In this document: in pieces, positions 18,916-28,517 of the stretch
Layout: each line of letters opens with the position of its first letter
How positions within the stretch are numbered: position 1 is the stretch's first letter
From: an uncultured Psychrobacter sp.
Lineage (GTDB): Bacteria > Pseudomonadota > Gammaproteobacteria > Pseudomonadales > Moraxellaceae
Assembly (NCBI RefSeq): GCF_947500265.1
Contig: NZ_CANMRN010000001.1
Location: forward strand, 186,001 to 250,000
DNA: 64,000 nt
Direction of reading: 5' to 3'
Position numbers and translations under genes: made by a program
The notes under the pieces: model-generated
The model's database searches: none
Told to the model about the DNA's origin: nothing
What the model saw: only the letters and a program-made list of their open reading frames with translations

Positions 18916-19509
18916 TTGCTTACAGCCAAATTTGATCAGCTGGTCAAACAGCTGCGTATATTGCCAGGCGTCGGTCAAAAAAGTGCCCAACGAATGGCGT
19001 TACATCTGCTCAGTAAAAAACGCCCACAAGGCATGGCACTCGCCCAAGCACTAGATGAAGCCATGCGTGATATTGTTGAATGTCAGCGTTGTCATAGCTT
19101 TAGTGATGAGGCCGTATGTCCGCTTTGCCAAGATGTTAGACGTGATGACAGTCTGCTATGCGTGGTCGAAACGGCAGCAGATGTGATGGCGATTGAGCAG
19201 ACAGCTGGTTACCGTGGTCGTTATTTTGTGTTGGGCGGGCATCTATCGCCAATTGATGGTGTCAGCGCCGATGACTTGAATATTGATCAGCTCGTATGGC
19301 GAGTGAAGCAAGAACCTGTCGAAGAGCTGATACTGGCAACAGGTACGACTGTCGAAGGTCAGACTACGGCGCACTTTATCAGTGAAGCTGTCAGTCGTCA
19401 TGTCAATAAAGTGACGCGTTTAGCACAAGGTGTGCCGATGGGCGGCGAGCTTGAGTATTTGGATAGTATGACGCTTGGTCAAGCCATGCAAAATCGTTCT
19501 TTTTTATAA
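18916..19509 (+). CDS. recR: Recombination mediator RecR
   Basis: A 197-residue RecF-pathway protein that with RecO loads RecA on gapped DNA. It has an N-terminal helix-hairpin-helix ([13 protein letters not shown], about 16-28), a four-cysteine zinc finger (Cys56, 59, 68, 71), a Toprim domain at about 79-175 and the C-terminal [12 protein letters not shown]alker-B-like segment. The start is an unusual TTG at 18916, fixed by AAGGAAG at 18905-18910 five bases upstream and by alignment of the protein start with the family. Confidence 0.93.
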   Translation: MLTAKFDQLVKQLRILPGVGQKSAQRMALHLLSKKRPQGMALAQALDEAMRDIVECQRCHSFSDEAVCPLCQDVRRDDSLLCVVETAADVMAIEQTAGYRGRYFVLGGHLSPIDGVSADDLNIDQLVWRVKQEPVEELILATGTTVEGQTTAHFISEAVSRHVNKVTRLAQGVPMGGELEYLDSMTLGQAMQNRSFL

Positions 19510-19644
19510 TGTTTTGATTGCTTCAAAGTCTTACCCAATTCATTTCTTGGAATTGCTATAATTACTTTATTATTGTTTATCTTTTAATTTTATTAAGGCG
19601 CGGTTTAGCGTTTTATTTTCTCCTATTAATGCAGGTATCTGCCC

Positions 19645-20985
19645 GTGTCCAATAACGTTTCAAACGCCTCAGCTCAATCAAATGCTGCTGATATCAATGA
19701 TGGCTCATTACAAAAAGCCGCTAATACTGAGCCAATGTTAGCAGCCACTTCATCTGAGTCAGTGTCTAATACTCCAGATATTGAGGTGCTAGATATTGAT
19801 GCACTATTGGATATTGCCGATGACGTTGCTATTACTTGGGTACGTAAGCAAAGCGATTTGGATGAGGTTATTGATGCCTTAGCGATTTGTGGACGTGTGG
19901 CCTTAGATACTGAGTTTATCAAGCGTGACACTTATTATCCGCGCTTGGCACTGGTGCAGCTGAATACTGGTAATCATGTTTATCTACTGGATGCACCCCA
20001 GTTGCAACTGGCTCAGCTGTGGGAGGCGCTACGCAAAGTAGATGTGGCTATCTGGCATGCCTGCGGCGAAGATTTGGGCATTTTTTATCTGCTGTCTGGC
20101 TGCCCACCGTTGACCAATATCTTCGATACGCAAATTGCGTTGTCTTATCTAACGGGCCAATTGCAAATGGGATATCAGCAGGCACTGGCTGATCAGCTAG
20201 ATATGCATATCGATAAAGAACATAGTCAGTCTGATTGGCTCCAGCGCCCGTTGACAGATGAGCAAGAGCAGTATGCTATCGATGATGTGCGTTATTTGCC
20301 AGCGCTATATCTCAGTATCGAGCATGCGCTTAAGGCTCAAGGGTTATACGATTACGTTTGGGCTGACTGTCAGCTTTATGCCAGTGATTTGTATGATACG
20401 CAACACGTCGAAGATGAAGCGATGTATCTAACGATGGCAGATTATCGCTATAACTCACAGCAAATGGCGATACTCAAAGGGGTGGCTACATGGCGAGAAG
20501 AGCTGGCTCGTGCGACCAATCAACCGCGTACCTTTGTGATAAAAAAACAAGCAGTACGAGAGATAGTCACTGAAAAGCCAAACAGCATGCGCGAGCTGGC
20601 ACACAAAACAACCATGCACCGTAGTATGCTACGACTATATGGCGAAGAGCTGCTGAAAGTAATCAGAAATGCCAAGAGTCTACCGCCTACAGAGCATCCA
20701 GACTGTCTAGTGCCGCCATATCGCTCAAAAAACAAAGTATTATCGAAAGCAGTGCAGCAAGCGATTGATGAGCATGCGCGTGAGATTGGTATACCTGCTA
20801 GCGTATTGATGCGTAAAAAATGGCTAGGGCAGTTGTATGAAGTGGTTGCTCTTGATAAAGACGTGAGCGAACTGCCGCAAGGGCTAAAAGGTTGGCGTAA
20901 CGACTGGGTCATTAAAACCTTAATTCCAGTCATCAAAAAGCATAAAACCGAACTGCAGCAGGGCATGGGTATTCGTGTTCAATAA
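19645..20985 (+). CDS. rnd: Ribonuclease D
   Basis: 3'-5' exoribonuclease for tRNA 3'-end maturation. The DEDDy exonuclease residues are visible: Asp88 and Glu90 in LDTEF, Asp143 in HACGEDL, Tyr210 and Asp214 in YAIDDVRYL. An HRDC domain follows at about 255-335. The 446-residue protein is some 60-70 residues longer than usual because of a Ser/Asn/Ala-rich N-terminal extension starting at the GTG 19645; translation from an internal codon is possible, but no better ribosome binding site is obvious. The 3' end runs into a short direct repeat. Confidence 0.88.
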   Translation: MSNNVSNASAQSNAADINDGSLQKAANTEPMLAATSSESVSNTPDIEVLDIDALLDIADDVAITWVRKQSDLDEVIDALAICGRVALDTEFIKRDTYYPRLALVQLNTGNHVYLLDAPQLQLAQLWEALRKVDVAIWHACGEDLGIFYLLSGCPPLTNIFDTQIALSYLTGQLQMGYQQALADQLDMHIDKEHSQSDWLQRPLTDEQEQYAIDDVRYLPALYLSIEHALKAQGLYDYVWADCQLYASDLYDTQHVEDEAMYLTMADYRYNSQQMAILKGVATWREELARATNQPRTFVIKKQAVREIVTEKPNSMRELAHKTTMHRSMLRLYGEELLKVIRNAKSLPPTEHPDCLVPPYRSKNKVLSKAVQQAIDEHAREIGIPASVLMRKKWLGQLYEVVALDKDVSELPQGLKGWRNDWVIKTLIPVIKKHKTELQQGMGIRVQ

Positions 20986-21030
20986 GGAATCGTTCGATAA
21001 TGCGCTGTTTAATAAGGAAGCGTTCGATAA
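20981..21030. repeat. Direct repeat of a 20-bp unit at the rnd 3' end
   Basis: Positions 20981-21000 and 21011-21030 are identical at 19 of 20 bases, with a period of 30. The first copy includes the rnd stop codon, so the unit looks like a recent local duplication. Confidence 0.75.
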
Positions 21031-21051
21031 GACTGAAAACTGACACTCAAG

Positions 21052-21081
21052 TATTCATACAGCTCTTATTCATACAGTTCT
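21052..21081. repeat. Tandem 15-bp duplication at the lipase 3' end
   Basis: Two adjacent copies of TATTCATACAG(C/T)TCT at 21052-21066 and 21067-21081 differ at one base. The second abuts the stop codon of the minus-strand hydrolase gene. Confidence 0.75.
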
Positions 21082-21770
21082 TAGCGTTTAAACCGTCCAT
21101 GTTCTAAAAAGTATCGAGTCTGCTCGGCAACGTCTGGGTTCACTAGCATACCAGTGTGCGAGACAGGCATAACGATATGATCAGCTGCTGCCTCTATCCT
21201 CGTCTCTTCTATATAGACTGTCCCGTCATGTGCAAGCTGCTCGTTAAGAGGTGGCTTGTCAGATTTGCGCAGTTTGCGATTGTGATATTGCAAAAACAGC
21301 TGACCTAGACCATAAGGTCGGTTGCCAGCGATAACGCCTAACGTCACGTGTTTGGGCAATGGTGCGACTGTACCGTCGAGTGCGTCAACATATGAGCGAC
21401 CTACGACAGCAGGAGTCAATCGCCAGATATAATCTGCACAAACACTGCCTATATGCGGTGTTCCTAGCGTCACGCAACGTCCAATTTTCCATTTTGGATA
21501 CTGAGCGACAAAATCACGAATGATTAAGCCACCTAAACTATGCCCGACCAAATCTATTGGATGATCTGGGTGATGGTTTGTTTCTAGCCAGCTATTTAGG
21601 CGGGCGCTATTGGTCTTAATACCATCACGCATGCTACGGTAGCCATACTGATGGGTATCAAATCCTGCTGTTTGCAGGCGCTTGGCTAATGGCCGCATGA
21701 TCCATGGGGTTTGGTGTAGCCCATGAATTAGAATAACGCGAGTTTTTTGTTTAGGCGCTTTATGTTGCAT
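21081..21770 (-). CDS. Lipase-like alpha/beta hydrolase
   Basis: A 229-residue alpha/beta hydrolase. HGLHQTP at about 16-22 provides the oxyanion region, Ser78 in GHSLGG is the nucleophile, and VSHTGML near 203 supplies the likely catalytic His. The sequence resembles small cytosolic lipase/PGAP1-like esterases; no secretion signal. A TTG at 21782 would add four residues, but ATG 21770 has GGA seven bases upstream. Convergent with rnd. Substrate unknown. Confidence 0.75.
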   Translation of the reverse strand: MQHKAPKQKTRVILIHGLHQTPWIMRPLAKRLQTAGFDTHQYGYRSMRDGIKTNSARLNSWLETNHHPDHPIDLVGHSLGGLIIRDFVAQYPKWKIGRCVTLGTPHIGSVCADYIWRLTPAVVGRSYVDALDGTVAPLPKHVTLGVIAGNRPYGLGQLFLQYHNRKLRKSDKPPLNEQLAHDGTVYIEETRIEAAADHIVMPVSHTGMLVNPDVAEQTRYFLEHGRFKR

Positions 21771-21908
21771 AGCAGTGTCCAAATGATTGCTTCAGAAATT
21801 TAAGATAAATAGCTTATTGTTGATATAAGCTTTTATTACATTGAGTTCTTGTCATTTATTTTATTCATAATATTACCTGCTAATGTAATAGATAAAAAGT
21901 CAGCAAAA

Positions 21909-21947
21909 TAAAAACCTCCAAGTCAGCTGCTGACTTGGAGGTTTTTT
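21909..21947. terminator. Strong bidirectional terminator after gcvP
   Basis: A 16-bp perfect stem (21911-21926 with 21930-21945) encloses a CTG loop, with T6 on one side and an A-rich run on the other. It ends the minus-strand gcvP transcript. Confidence 0.9.
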
Positions 21948-21977
21948 ACTACAGAGAATAACTATCGAAAATAATCA

Positions 21978-24875
21978 TTACATATAGTTTTCGATACTTG
22001 GGCAAGAGCACATTAGGTTCTTATCACCATAAGCATCATCGACACGCGCGACACTTGGCCAGAACTTGTTTGCACGGATGTACGGCAGTGGGAATGCAGC
22101 AGTCTCACGGCTGTATGGATGCGTCCACTCTTCGCTAGTAATCATAGCAGCCGTATGCGGTGCATTGACTAATGGGTTGTCTTCTAGCGTCCAGTTATCT
22201 TCACCAGCTTTGGCCTTCATGGCTTCAGCTTTGATAGATTTTAGCGCACTGATAAAGCGATCCAACTCTTCTTTTGACTCAGACTCAGTTGGCTCAATCA
22301 TAAGCGTGCCAGCGACTGGGAAGCTCATCGTTGGCGAATGGAAACCATAATCCATCAAGCGCTTAGCGATATCGCTTTCCGTGATGCCAGTTTCTTCTTT
22401 TAACGGACGAATATCAATGATACATTCGTGAGCCACACGACCGTTTTTGCCAGCATACAAGACAGGGTAGTGACCTTTTAATTCAGCTGCCACATAGTTG
22501 GCATTCAGTAATGCTAGCTCTGTTGCTTTTAATAGACCATCACGGCCCATCATAGCAATATACATCCACGAAATAGGCAAGATGCTCGCTGAACCGTAAG
22601 GTGCTGCTGATACTGCTGAGCAGTCTTTTTGTGCATTATGTACAGGGCTCAAGGTATGGTTGGCCATAAACGTTGCCAAATGCGCTTTCATACCGATAGG
22701 GCCCATGCCTGGACCACCGCCGCCATGTGGGATGCAGAAGGTCTTATGCAGGTTCATGTGTAATACATCAGCACCAACGTCTGCAGGCTGCATCATGCCT
22801 ACCTGAGCATTCATGTTCGCGCCATCCATATAGACCTGACCGCCATGCTTGTGAGTCAAATCACAGATATGACGGATGCCTTCTTCGAACACACCATGCG
22901 TCGACGGATAAGTGATCATTAAAGCACCTAGGCGATCGCTATATTCTTCACATTTGGCGGTTAAATCGTCGATATCAACGTTGCCGTTTTCATCAGTTTT
23001 GACCACGACTACTTGCATACCCATCATCATAGCGGTAGCAGGGTTGGTACCGTGCGCCGACATCGGAATCAAGCAAACATCGCGATTGGTTTCGCCTAGC
23101 GACTCATGATAACGGCGAATCGCTAACAGACCAGCATATTCACCAGAGGCACCAGAGTTTGGCTGCATAGAGACATCATCAAAACCAGTAATGGCTTTTA
23201 ATTGATCTTGCAAGCTATCAATCATCGCAATATAGCCAGTAACTTGGTCGCGCGGAGCAAAAGGATGCACATTGGCAAACTCAGGCCACGTAATCGGTAG
23301 CATCTCACTGGTGGCGTTTAGCTTCATGGTACAGCTACCCAGTGAAATCATGCTGCGGTTCATCGCCAAATCTTTGTCTTCAAGCGACTTTAGATAGCGT
23401 AGCATTTCATGTTCGGTGTGATGCGAGTTGAATACTGGATGAGTCAAGATGTCATCCGTACGCAGGTGTGCACTATCTAGTGAGACGCGAGCTGTTTCAG
23501 GTAGATCGTGTGACTTATTGACGAATAGCTGAGTCAACGTGTTGAAGTCTTGCTGATCGCTGGTTTCACTAAAGGCAACGCTCAATTTGGTGTCGCTTAG
23601 ACGCCATAAGTTATAGCCAACGTTGTCTGCATTTTTAAAGATTTGAGTAGCCAATTTCTCTGAACCACAATCAACCACGACTGTATCGAAGAATTGATCA
23701 TGTACCACGCTCAAGCTGCTGTCGTTAGATTCTGTGATAGCATCAGCAAACGCAGTGGCAAAAGCATGAATACGAGTAGCAATACGCTTCACGCCGCCTG
23801 GACCATGATATACCGCATACATACCAGCGAGGTTAGCTAGTAATACTTGTGAGGTACAGATGTTTGAGTTGGCTTTTTCGCGGCGGATATGCTGCTCACG
23901 CGTTTGTAGAGCCATACGCAGTGCTGTATTGCCTTGTGCGTCTTTTGATACGCCAATGATACGACCAGGCGCTGAGCGCTTGGCTTTATCAGAGAACGCA
24001 AAATAAGCGGCATGTGGACCACCAAAGCCCATTGGAATACCAAAGCGCTGAGTACTACCTAGCGCTACGTCGGCACCCATATCGGCTGGTGATTTTAATA
24101 GCACTAAGCTCATGATGTCACTGACGACGCTGACGTAAGTTTTGTTTTCTTTTACTGCACTGATGACGTCTGTTAAGTCTTTAACGTCGCCTTCGGCACC
24201 AACATACTGAAATAGCGCACCGAAGTAGTCGCCAGATTTAGCCGTTTCAAAATCACCAACGACGACTTCCCAACCAAAGTATTTCGCACGAGTATTAATA
24301 ACATCTAGTGTTTGTGGATAGACGCGCTCATCGACGAAATACTGTGTTGATTTACTTTTGCTCACACGCTTTGACATCGCCATCGCTTCTGCCGCTGCTG
24401 TTGCTTCATCAAGCAATGATGCACCAGCTAACTCAAGACCAGTCAAATCGATACATACTTGTTGGAAGTTCAGCAGTGCTTCTAGACGACCTTGAGCGAT
24501 TTCCGCTTGGTAAGGCGTATAAGCGGTATACCAACCTGGATTTTCAAGCACATTGCGCTGAATGACAGCCGGCATGCGAACTGGAGAGTAGCCTTGACCG
24601 ATATAGCTTTTGTTAACAGTGATGTCGTCTGCCATCGTACGTAGTTTGGCAAGTGCAGCGTGCTCACTCATCGCTACTGGCAAATCCAATTCTTTGTGCA
24701 AACGTACTGGCTCAGGCACAGTGTCATTGATAAAGCTTTGCATATCTTTATAACCAACAGCGCTGAGTAGGTCAGCTTGCTTGGTCTCGTTCGAACCTAA
24801 GTGGCGATAGACAAATTCAGCTTCGTTGAACAATCCTTGAAAGGTATCAAACGATGGGTTTTGAGAGATAGTCAT
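21978..24875 (-). CDS. gcvP: Glycine dehydrogenase (decarboxylating), P-protein
   Basis: PLP-dependent P-protein of the glycine cleavage system: decarboxylates glycine and passes the aminomethyl group to the lipoyl arm of GcvH. At 965 residues it is the fused, single-chain form. The PLP lysine is Lys711 in LHKTFCIPHGGGGPG, and SLGSCTMKLN and the PNSGASGEY segment are present. AAGGA is 5 bases from ATG 24875. It is the last gene of the gcv cluster, separated from gcvH by a nitroreductase gene, and ends at a strong terminator. Confidence 0.96.
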   Translation of the reverse strand: MTISQNPSFDTFQGLFNEAEFVYRHLGSNETKQADLLSAVGYKDMQSFINDTVPEPVRLHKELDLPVAMSEHAALAKLRTMADDITVNKSYIGQGYSPVRMPAVIQRNVLENPGWYTAYTPYQAEIAQGRLEALLNFQQVCIDLTGLELAGASLLDEATAAAEAMAMSKRVSKSKSTQYFVDERVYPQTLDVINTRAKYFGWEVVVGDFETAKSGDYFGALFQYVGAEGDVKDLTDVISAVKENKTYVSVVSDIMSLVLLKSPADMGADVALGSTQRFGIPMGFGGPHAAYFAFSDKAKRSAPGRIIGVSKDAQGNTALRMALQTREQHIRREKANSNICTSQVLLANLAGMYAVYHGPGGVKRIATRIHAFATAFADAITESNDSSLSVVHDQFFDTVVVDCGSEKLATQIFKNADNVGYNLWRLSDTKLSVAFSETSDQQDFNTLTQLFVNKSHDLPETARVSLDSAHLRTDDILTHPVFNSHHTEHEMLRYLKSLEDKDLAMNRSMISLGSCTMKLNATSEMLPITWPEFANVHPFAPRDQVTGYIAMIDSLQDQLKAITGFDDVSMQPNSGASGEYAGLLAIRRYHESLGETNRDVCLIPMSAHGTNPATAMMMGMQVVVVKTDENGNVDIDDLTAKCEEYSDRLGALMITYPSTHGVFEEGIRHICDLTHKHGGQVYMDGANMNAQVGMMQPADVGADVLHMNLHKTFCIPHGGGGPGMGPIGMKAHLATFMANHTLSPVHNAQKDCSAVSAAPYGSASILPISWMYIAMMGRDGLLKATELALLNANYVAAELKGHYPVLYAGKNGRVAHECIIDIRPLKEETGITESDIAKRLMDYGFHSPTMSFPVAGTLMIEPTESESKEELDRFISALKSIKAEAMKAKAGEDNWTLEDNPLVNAPHTAAMITSEEWTHPYSRETAAFPLPYIRANKFWPSVARVDDAYGDKNLMCSCPSIENYM

Positions 24876-24939
24876 GACAATCCTTGGTTAAGGGAGTAAT
24901 AAACAAAATAGCAATTAAGAGAATAATGTGAGCGGTACG

Positions 24940-25698
24940 TTATACGTAATGCACAAACTGTTTTTGATCGAAACGGAACTGGGTGTTGTAAACGCCATTG
25001 TCAGCACGTTCACCTGCGCCAATCATCATAATGATATGCTGATCGTCGCCTAGGCCTAGTAATCGCTTCATAGCAGGCTCATCAAAGCCGCCCATTGCAC
25101 AGCTATCAAACCCATGAGCACGTAATGCTAGCATGAGGTTTTCAGCGGCAAGTGCGGTGTTATTGGTTGCCCAATTTTTGGTATCTTCAAACGTATAGTA
25201 AGGCGACTTGATCGGGCCTTTTACGCGTCTGACCACTTGCGTAGCACCCCATTTCGCAGCCGAAACCACGTTGGCTGGGCCGCGCAAAAAGTCCATCGTG
25301 ACGACTTTGTTGTAGTAGTCTTTCACTTTCTTTGGCACTGGCTGATCAGGGTATTCGCGCAATACTTGTTTCGCGTGATCGTGCCAAACATCAGTACGAG
25401 CAACGATGGCAATCAAACGAGCCGATGTTTTTGCTGCATTTTGATTCATGCAGTTTTTGACGGCGCGTTTGCGATTGTCAGCATCATCGATAACATAAAA
25501 TTCCCACGGCTGTAGGTTGCTAGAGTTTGGCGCTAGCATGGCCAAACGCAGACAGTCTGCCAATACATCGTCAGGGATGGGCGTGTCAGTAAAACGGCGC
25601 ACGGAACGGCGTGACTCTACGATATCGCGAAATGCTTGTAGCTGCGGCGTATGGCTTGGTGTGGCAATGGGGTCTTTATTATCGGTGTTGGCATTCAT
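24940..25698 (-). CDS. Nitroreductase family FMN oxidoreductase
   Basis: A 252-residue flavoprotein of the nitroreductase family: SRRSVRRFTDTPIP near the N-terminus binds FMN phosphate, APNSSNLQPWEFYV follows, and a C-terminal GAGERAD segment is present. Substrate unknown; relatives reduce nitro compounds or quinones with NAD(P)H. The open frame extends to TTG 25782, with ATGs at 25710 and 25698; the last is preferred because GGA is 7 bases upstream. It sits between gcvH and gcvP on the same strand, 64 bases before gcvP, an unusual insertion in the gcv order. Confidence 0.8.
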   Translation of the reverse strand: MNANTDNKDPIATPSHTPQLQAFRDIVESRRSVRRFTDTPIPDDVLADCLRLAMLAPNSSNLQPWEFYVIDDADNRKRAVKNCMNQNAAKTSARLIAIVARTDVWHDHAKQVLREYPDQPVPKKVKDYYNKVVTMDFLRGPANVVSAAKWGATQVVRRVKGPIKSPYYTFEDTKNWATNNTALAAENLMLALRAHGFDSCAMGGFDEPAMKRLLGLGDDQHIIMMIGAGERADNGVYNTQFRFDQKQFVHYV

Positions 25699-26050
25699 AT
25701 TAGGATCCATGCTGAGAATTGGGTTATCAGTTTGCGTCGTTATTGATAGCACGTATTCATTGGAATTCGAATAAGTGATCAATACGAGTCAATGAGATAA
25801 CGCTTGGTAGCAATAACATCGGACGATAATGATTGTTGGAGATCTACATATAAAGCTGCTTTCAAATAACAAGCATGGTCAATGAGCCAATACTTTTCAT
25901 TAGAAAGGTTTTTAAATCGTTTAAATAGAGAGTATAGATACCAGCTGCTGCCAGTATCTATGATGTTTAGTCGGGGCTAGTGCTTTGTACGAGCTAACGT
26001 CTTACAAATGCTAATGTCTCGTGAGAGCATACTTAGCTTACGTGCTTAGC

Positions 26051-26431
26051 TTATAAGTCGCTTTCGTACTCGTCAGCAGTCATTAGTGCTTCGTAGTCAG
26101 CGATGTTGTCAGGCTTCATTCTGAAGAACCAACCTTCGCCGTATGGGTCAGAGTTGATGATTTCAGGATCATCTTCTAGTGCTTCGTTGATAGCGATCAC
26201 TTCACCTGAAATAGGTGCATAAACGTCAGAAGCGGCTTTTACTGATTCAACAACTGAGATTTCGTCATCGACAGCGATGATATCGCCCACATCTGGCAGC
26301 TCAACGAATACCACATCACCCAATAGATCTTGAGCATGGTCAGTGATACCAACAGTGATCGTACCGTCGTCTTCTAGGCGTAGCCACTCGTGACTCGCAA
26401 TATATTTTAGCTCTGCTGGGATGTTGCTCAT
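26051..26431 (-). CDS. gcvH: Glycine cleavage system H protein
   Basis: Lipoyl carrier protein of the glycine cleavage system, 126 residues. The lipoylated residue is Lys65 in [12 protein letters not shown], and the HEWLR motif near 14-18 and the C-terminal GEGWFFRM segment are standard. AGGAG lies 7 bases before the ATG. Second gene of the gcv cluster, 117 bases after gcvT. Confidence 0.96.
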   Translation of the reverse strand: MSNIPAELKYIASHEWLRLEDDGTITVGITDHAQDLLGDVVFVELPDVGDIIAVDDEISVVESVKAASDVYAPISGEVIAINEALEDDPEIINSDPYGEGWFFRMKPDNIADYEALMTADEYESDL

Positions 26432-26548
26432 GGTCTCTCTCCTAAGTGATAGAGGTTAATTAACAAAAATAATGGAGGCTAGGCGTGTCGTCATTTTTAT
26501 AATCGTATGTAAAATGACAACGCGCTCTAATGATAGAATTTATAAGAC

Positions 26549-27742
26549 CTAAGAGTCAAACTGTTGCTTGCCGTTACGGACAAAAGGTAGCTTCAATACG
26601 CGTACATCGACGAATTTACCTTTGCCGCGTAGATCGACTTGTACACTGTCATCTTCTGATAAGCTGGCAGGCACACGGGCAATAGCGATTGAATTTTTTA
26701 GGCTAGGGGAGAATGTACCGCTGGTGATAATGCCAGTTTGCTCATTATCAGTGCCTTGATTGATAGTCACTGTCATGCCTTCACGCAATACGCCACGCGT
26801 GGTCAATAGCAAACCCACTTGCTTCATAGCAGTGTTGTCTTCTTTTGACTGCTTACGTTTGCTGACCAATGCTTCACGGCCGACAAAGGCACGATCGTCT
26901 TTTAGTGCAAGCGTCCAGCCCATGTTGCACTCGTAAGGGCTAATATTCTCGTCCATATCATGACCATAAAGGTTCATGCCCGCTTCCATACGCAAGGTAT
27001 CGCGTGCGCCAAGACCAGCAGGTTTGATGCCATTTGCTTTTAGCTGCTCAAAGAATGCAGGCGCATCATCGGCATGCATAATGACTTCGACGCCATCTTC
27101 ACCAGTATAGCCAGTACGAGCTACAAACCAATCGGTGCCTTCGATATCGGTCAAGTCAGCACCAACGAAAGGTTTTAGTCCTGCTAAAGTATCTGCCCAA
27201 CTTGGTTTGGCTTGAGCCAGTTTTGCAATAGCATTTGGACCTTGAACGGCGAGCATCGCAAGCTCAGGACGCTCGGTAATCTCAATATTGAAACCTTCGG
27301 CGACTTTATTAAACTGTGCTAAGTCCTTGTCACGAGTGGCCGCGTTAGAGACGATACGGTACTCAGTTTCTTCTGCATTCATCAGGTAGACGATCAAATC
27401 ATCAATGACGCCGCCTTGCTCATTGAGCATGCCAGAGTACAGCGCTTTACCAGCGGTAGTGAGTTTGTTGACATCGTTTGCGAGCAGTTTTTGTAGCCAT
27501 GCTTTGGTATCAGCGCCTTTGATATCAGTCACAACCATATGTGAGACATCAAACATACCTGCATCTGTACGTACTGCTTCGTGCTCTTCGATTTGTGAAC
27601 CGTAATGAATTGGCAATTCCCAACCAGAGAAATCGACCAGTTTGCCCTCACTATCAATATGAGACTGGTAAAAAGGGGTGCGCTGAGGGGCTTGGGTTTG
27701 ATCGTTTTGAGAAGTGATGTCTTGAGAATGGGTATCAGTCAT
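26549..27742 (-). CDS. gcvT: Aminomethyltransferase, T-protein
   Basis: Tetrahydrofolate-dependent T-protein, which releases ammonia from the aminomethyl-lipoyl H-protein and forms methylene-THF. The 397-residue protein shows [11 protein letters not shown] near 39-49, DVSHM near 63-67, [10 protein letters not shown] and [18 protein letters not shown], the folate-site segments. An N-terminal extension of about 20 residues rich in Gln and Thr precedes the domain. AAGGA is 6 bases before ATG 27742. First gene of the gcv cluster and directly downstream of the glycine riboswitch. Confidence 0.95.
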   Translation of the reverse strand: MTDTHSQDITSQNDQTQAPQRTPFYQSHIDSEGKLVDFSGWELPIHYGSQIEEHEAVRTDAGMFDVSHMVVTDIKGADTKAWLQKLLANDVNKLTTAGKALYSGMLNEQGGVIDDLIVYLMNAEETEYRIVSNAATRDKDLAQFNKVAEGFNIEITERPELAMLAVQGPNAIAKLAQAKPSWADTLAGLKPFVGADLTDIEGTDWFVARTGYTGEDGVEVIMHADDAPAFFEQLKANGIKPAGLGARDTLRMEAGMNLYGHDMDENISPYECNMGWTLALKDDRAFVGREALVSKRKQSKEDNTAMKQVGLLLTTRGVLREGMTVTINQGTDNEQTGIITSGTFSPSLKNSIAIARVPASLSEDDSVQVDLRGKGKFVDVRVLKLPFVRNGKQQFDS

Positions 27743-27877
27743 AACAAATCCTTATGTGTACATCAGTCGTACTCGGCAGAGTAAGGAGTGATGCGCAACG
27801 TAAAAGTAGCGAGAAGCAATATTGCAAGGCGCAAATATCACATCAAAGGGTGACACAGAAAGCAAAGATGAAGACGT

Positions 27878-27910
27878 AAGCCAAACAGACGCTATACGTC
27901 AGTTTAAGCT
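27878..27910 (-). promoter_or_regulatory. Hairpin in the expression platform of the gcv leader
   Basis: Just downstream of aptamer 2 a 14-by-14 imperfect stem forms around a 5-base loop, with 12 pairs including wobbles. No T run follows, so it does not look like an intrinsic terminator. It may take part in switching, but that is inference. Confidence 0.35.
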
Positions 27911-27918
27911 AAAGCCCT

Positions 27919-28266
27919 ATCTGTCCTGTGACCTGAGATTTTCAACACGAACTATCATTTTTGGGCAGTTATATGAGCCCTATCGTCGATGATAGCGTAT
28001 TTTCTCCCCTTCGGTGGGTAAGACGTCGTCCGTGCTTACCACTCTCCAGATTTGTTATGCCTTATGTTTGATAAAAAAGTAGTGCGCTATGAGCGTCATA
28101 TTACTAAATACTATCAAACAACAGTGACATGCGTTTTTCAGTCCTTTTACCTGAGCGATTGGCAGGGTGGATGCGCCTTCGGTGGTTATCTAGCAATTGC
28201 GATAGTTGTATAACCAATAGGGTTCAATACAAAAACGATGCTGATAAACTCTCTCCTGAAAAACGC
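27919..28266 (-). promoter_or_regulatory. Tandem glycine riboswitch upstream of gcvT
   Basis: Two glycine aptamers precede gcvT. Aptamer 1 (28131-28266) has an 11-bp perfect P1 (GCGTTTTTCAG with CTGAAAAACGC), then GGAGAG, ACCGAAGG (complement at 28176-28183), GCTCAGGTAAAAGGAC. Aptamer 2 (27919-28051) has P1 ATCTG/CAGAT, GGAGAG, a GGTAAG/CTTACC arm, ACCGAAGGGG, and CTCAGGTCACAGGAC. These are the conserved glycine-aptamer elements. The linker between aptamers is about 79 bases, longer than usual, and contains its own GTTTGATA/TATCAAAC hairpin. In this family glycine binding usually raises expression of gcv genes. Confidence 0.9.
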
Positions 28267-28270
28267 TTTT

Positions 28271-28299
28271 ATTATGAAAGGTTCAAAGCGCTTTTACAA
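28271..28299 (-). promoter_or_regulatory. Sigma-70 promoter of the gcv riboswitch transcript
   Basis: On the minus strand TTGTAA (28299-28294) and CATAAT (28276-28271) are separated by exactly 17 bases. Transcription would start near 28264-28266, at the first base of aptamer 1 P1, which supports both calls. Confidence 0.65.
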
Positions 28300-28517
28300 G
28301 TCATCAAAGCCATTAAAATAAATAAATTTGGCAAAAATGATGTTTTGTTAAGGCAGTCTATGAAATAGGTTATATTTTACAATGATATTTTTGTCGCTCA
28401 TATCAGCGTTTTATCTGTGTGTTTTCACAAAAATTACGATAGCAAAACGCAAAGCGACTACTGGTATTTGCCTGAAATATGCTAACCTACGCCCATAGTT
28501 TCTGATAGGTGGTTTTT

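Noticed and set aside
28129..28368. 79-codon plus-strand frame
   Set aside because: It is antisense to glycine aptamer 1 and the gcv promoter, lacks a ribosome binding site and has no recognisable family features; the RNA structure explains the sequence.
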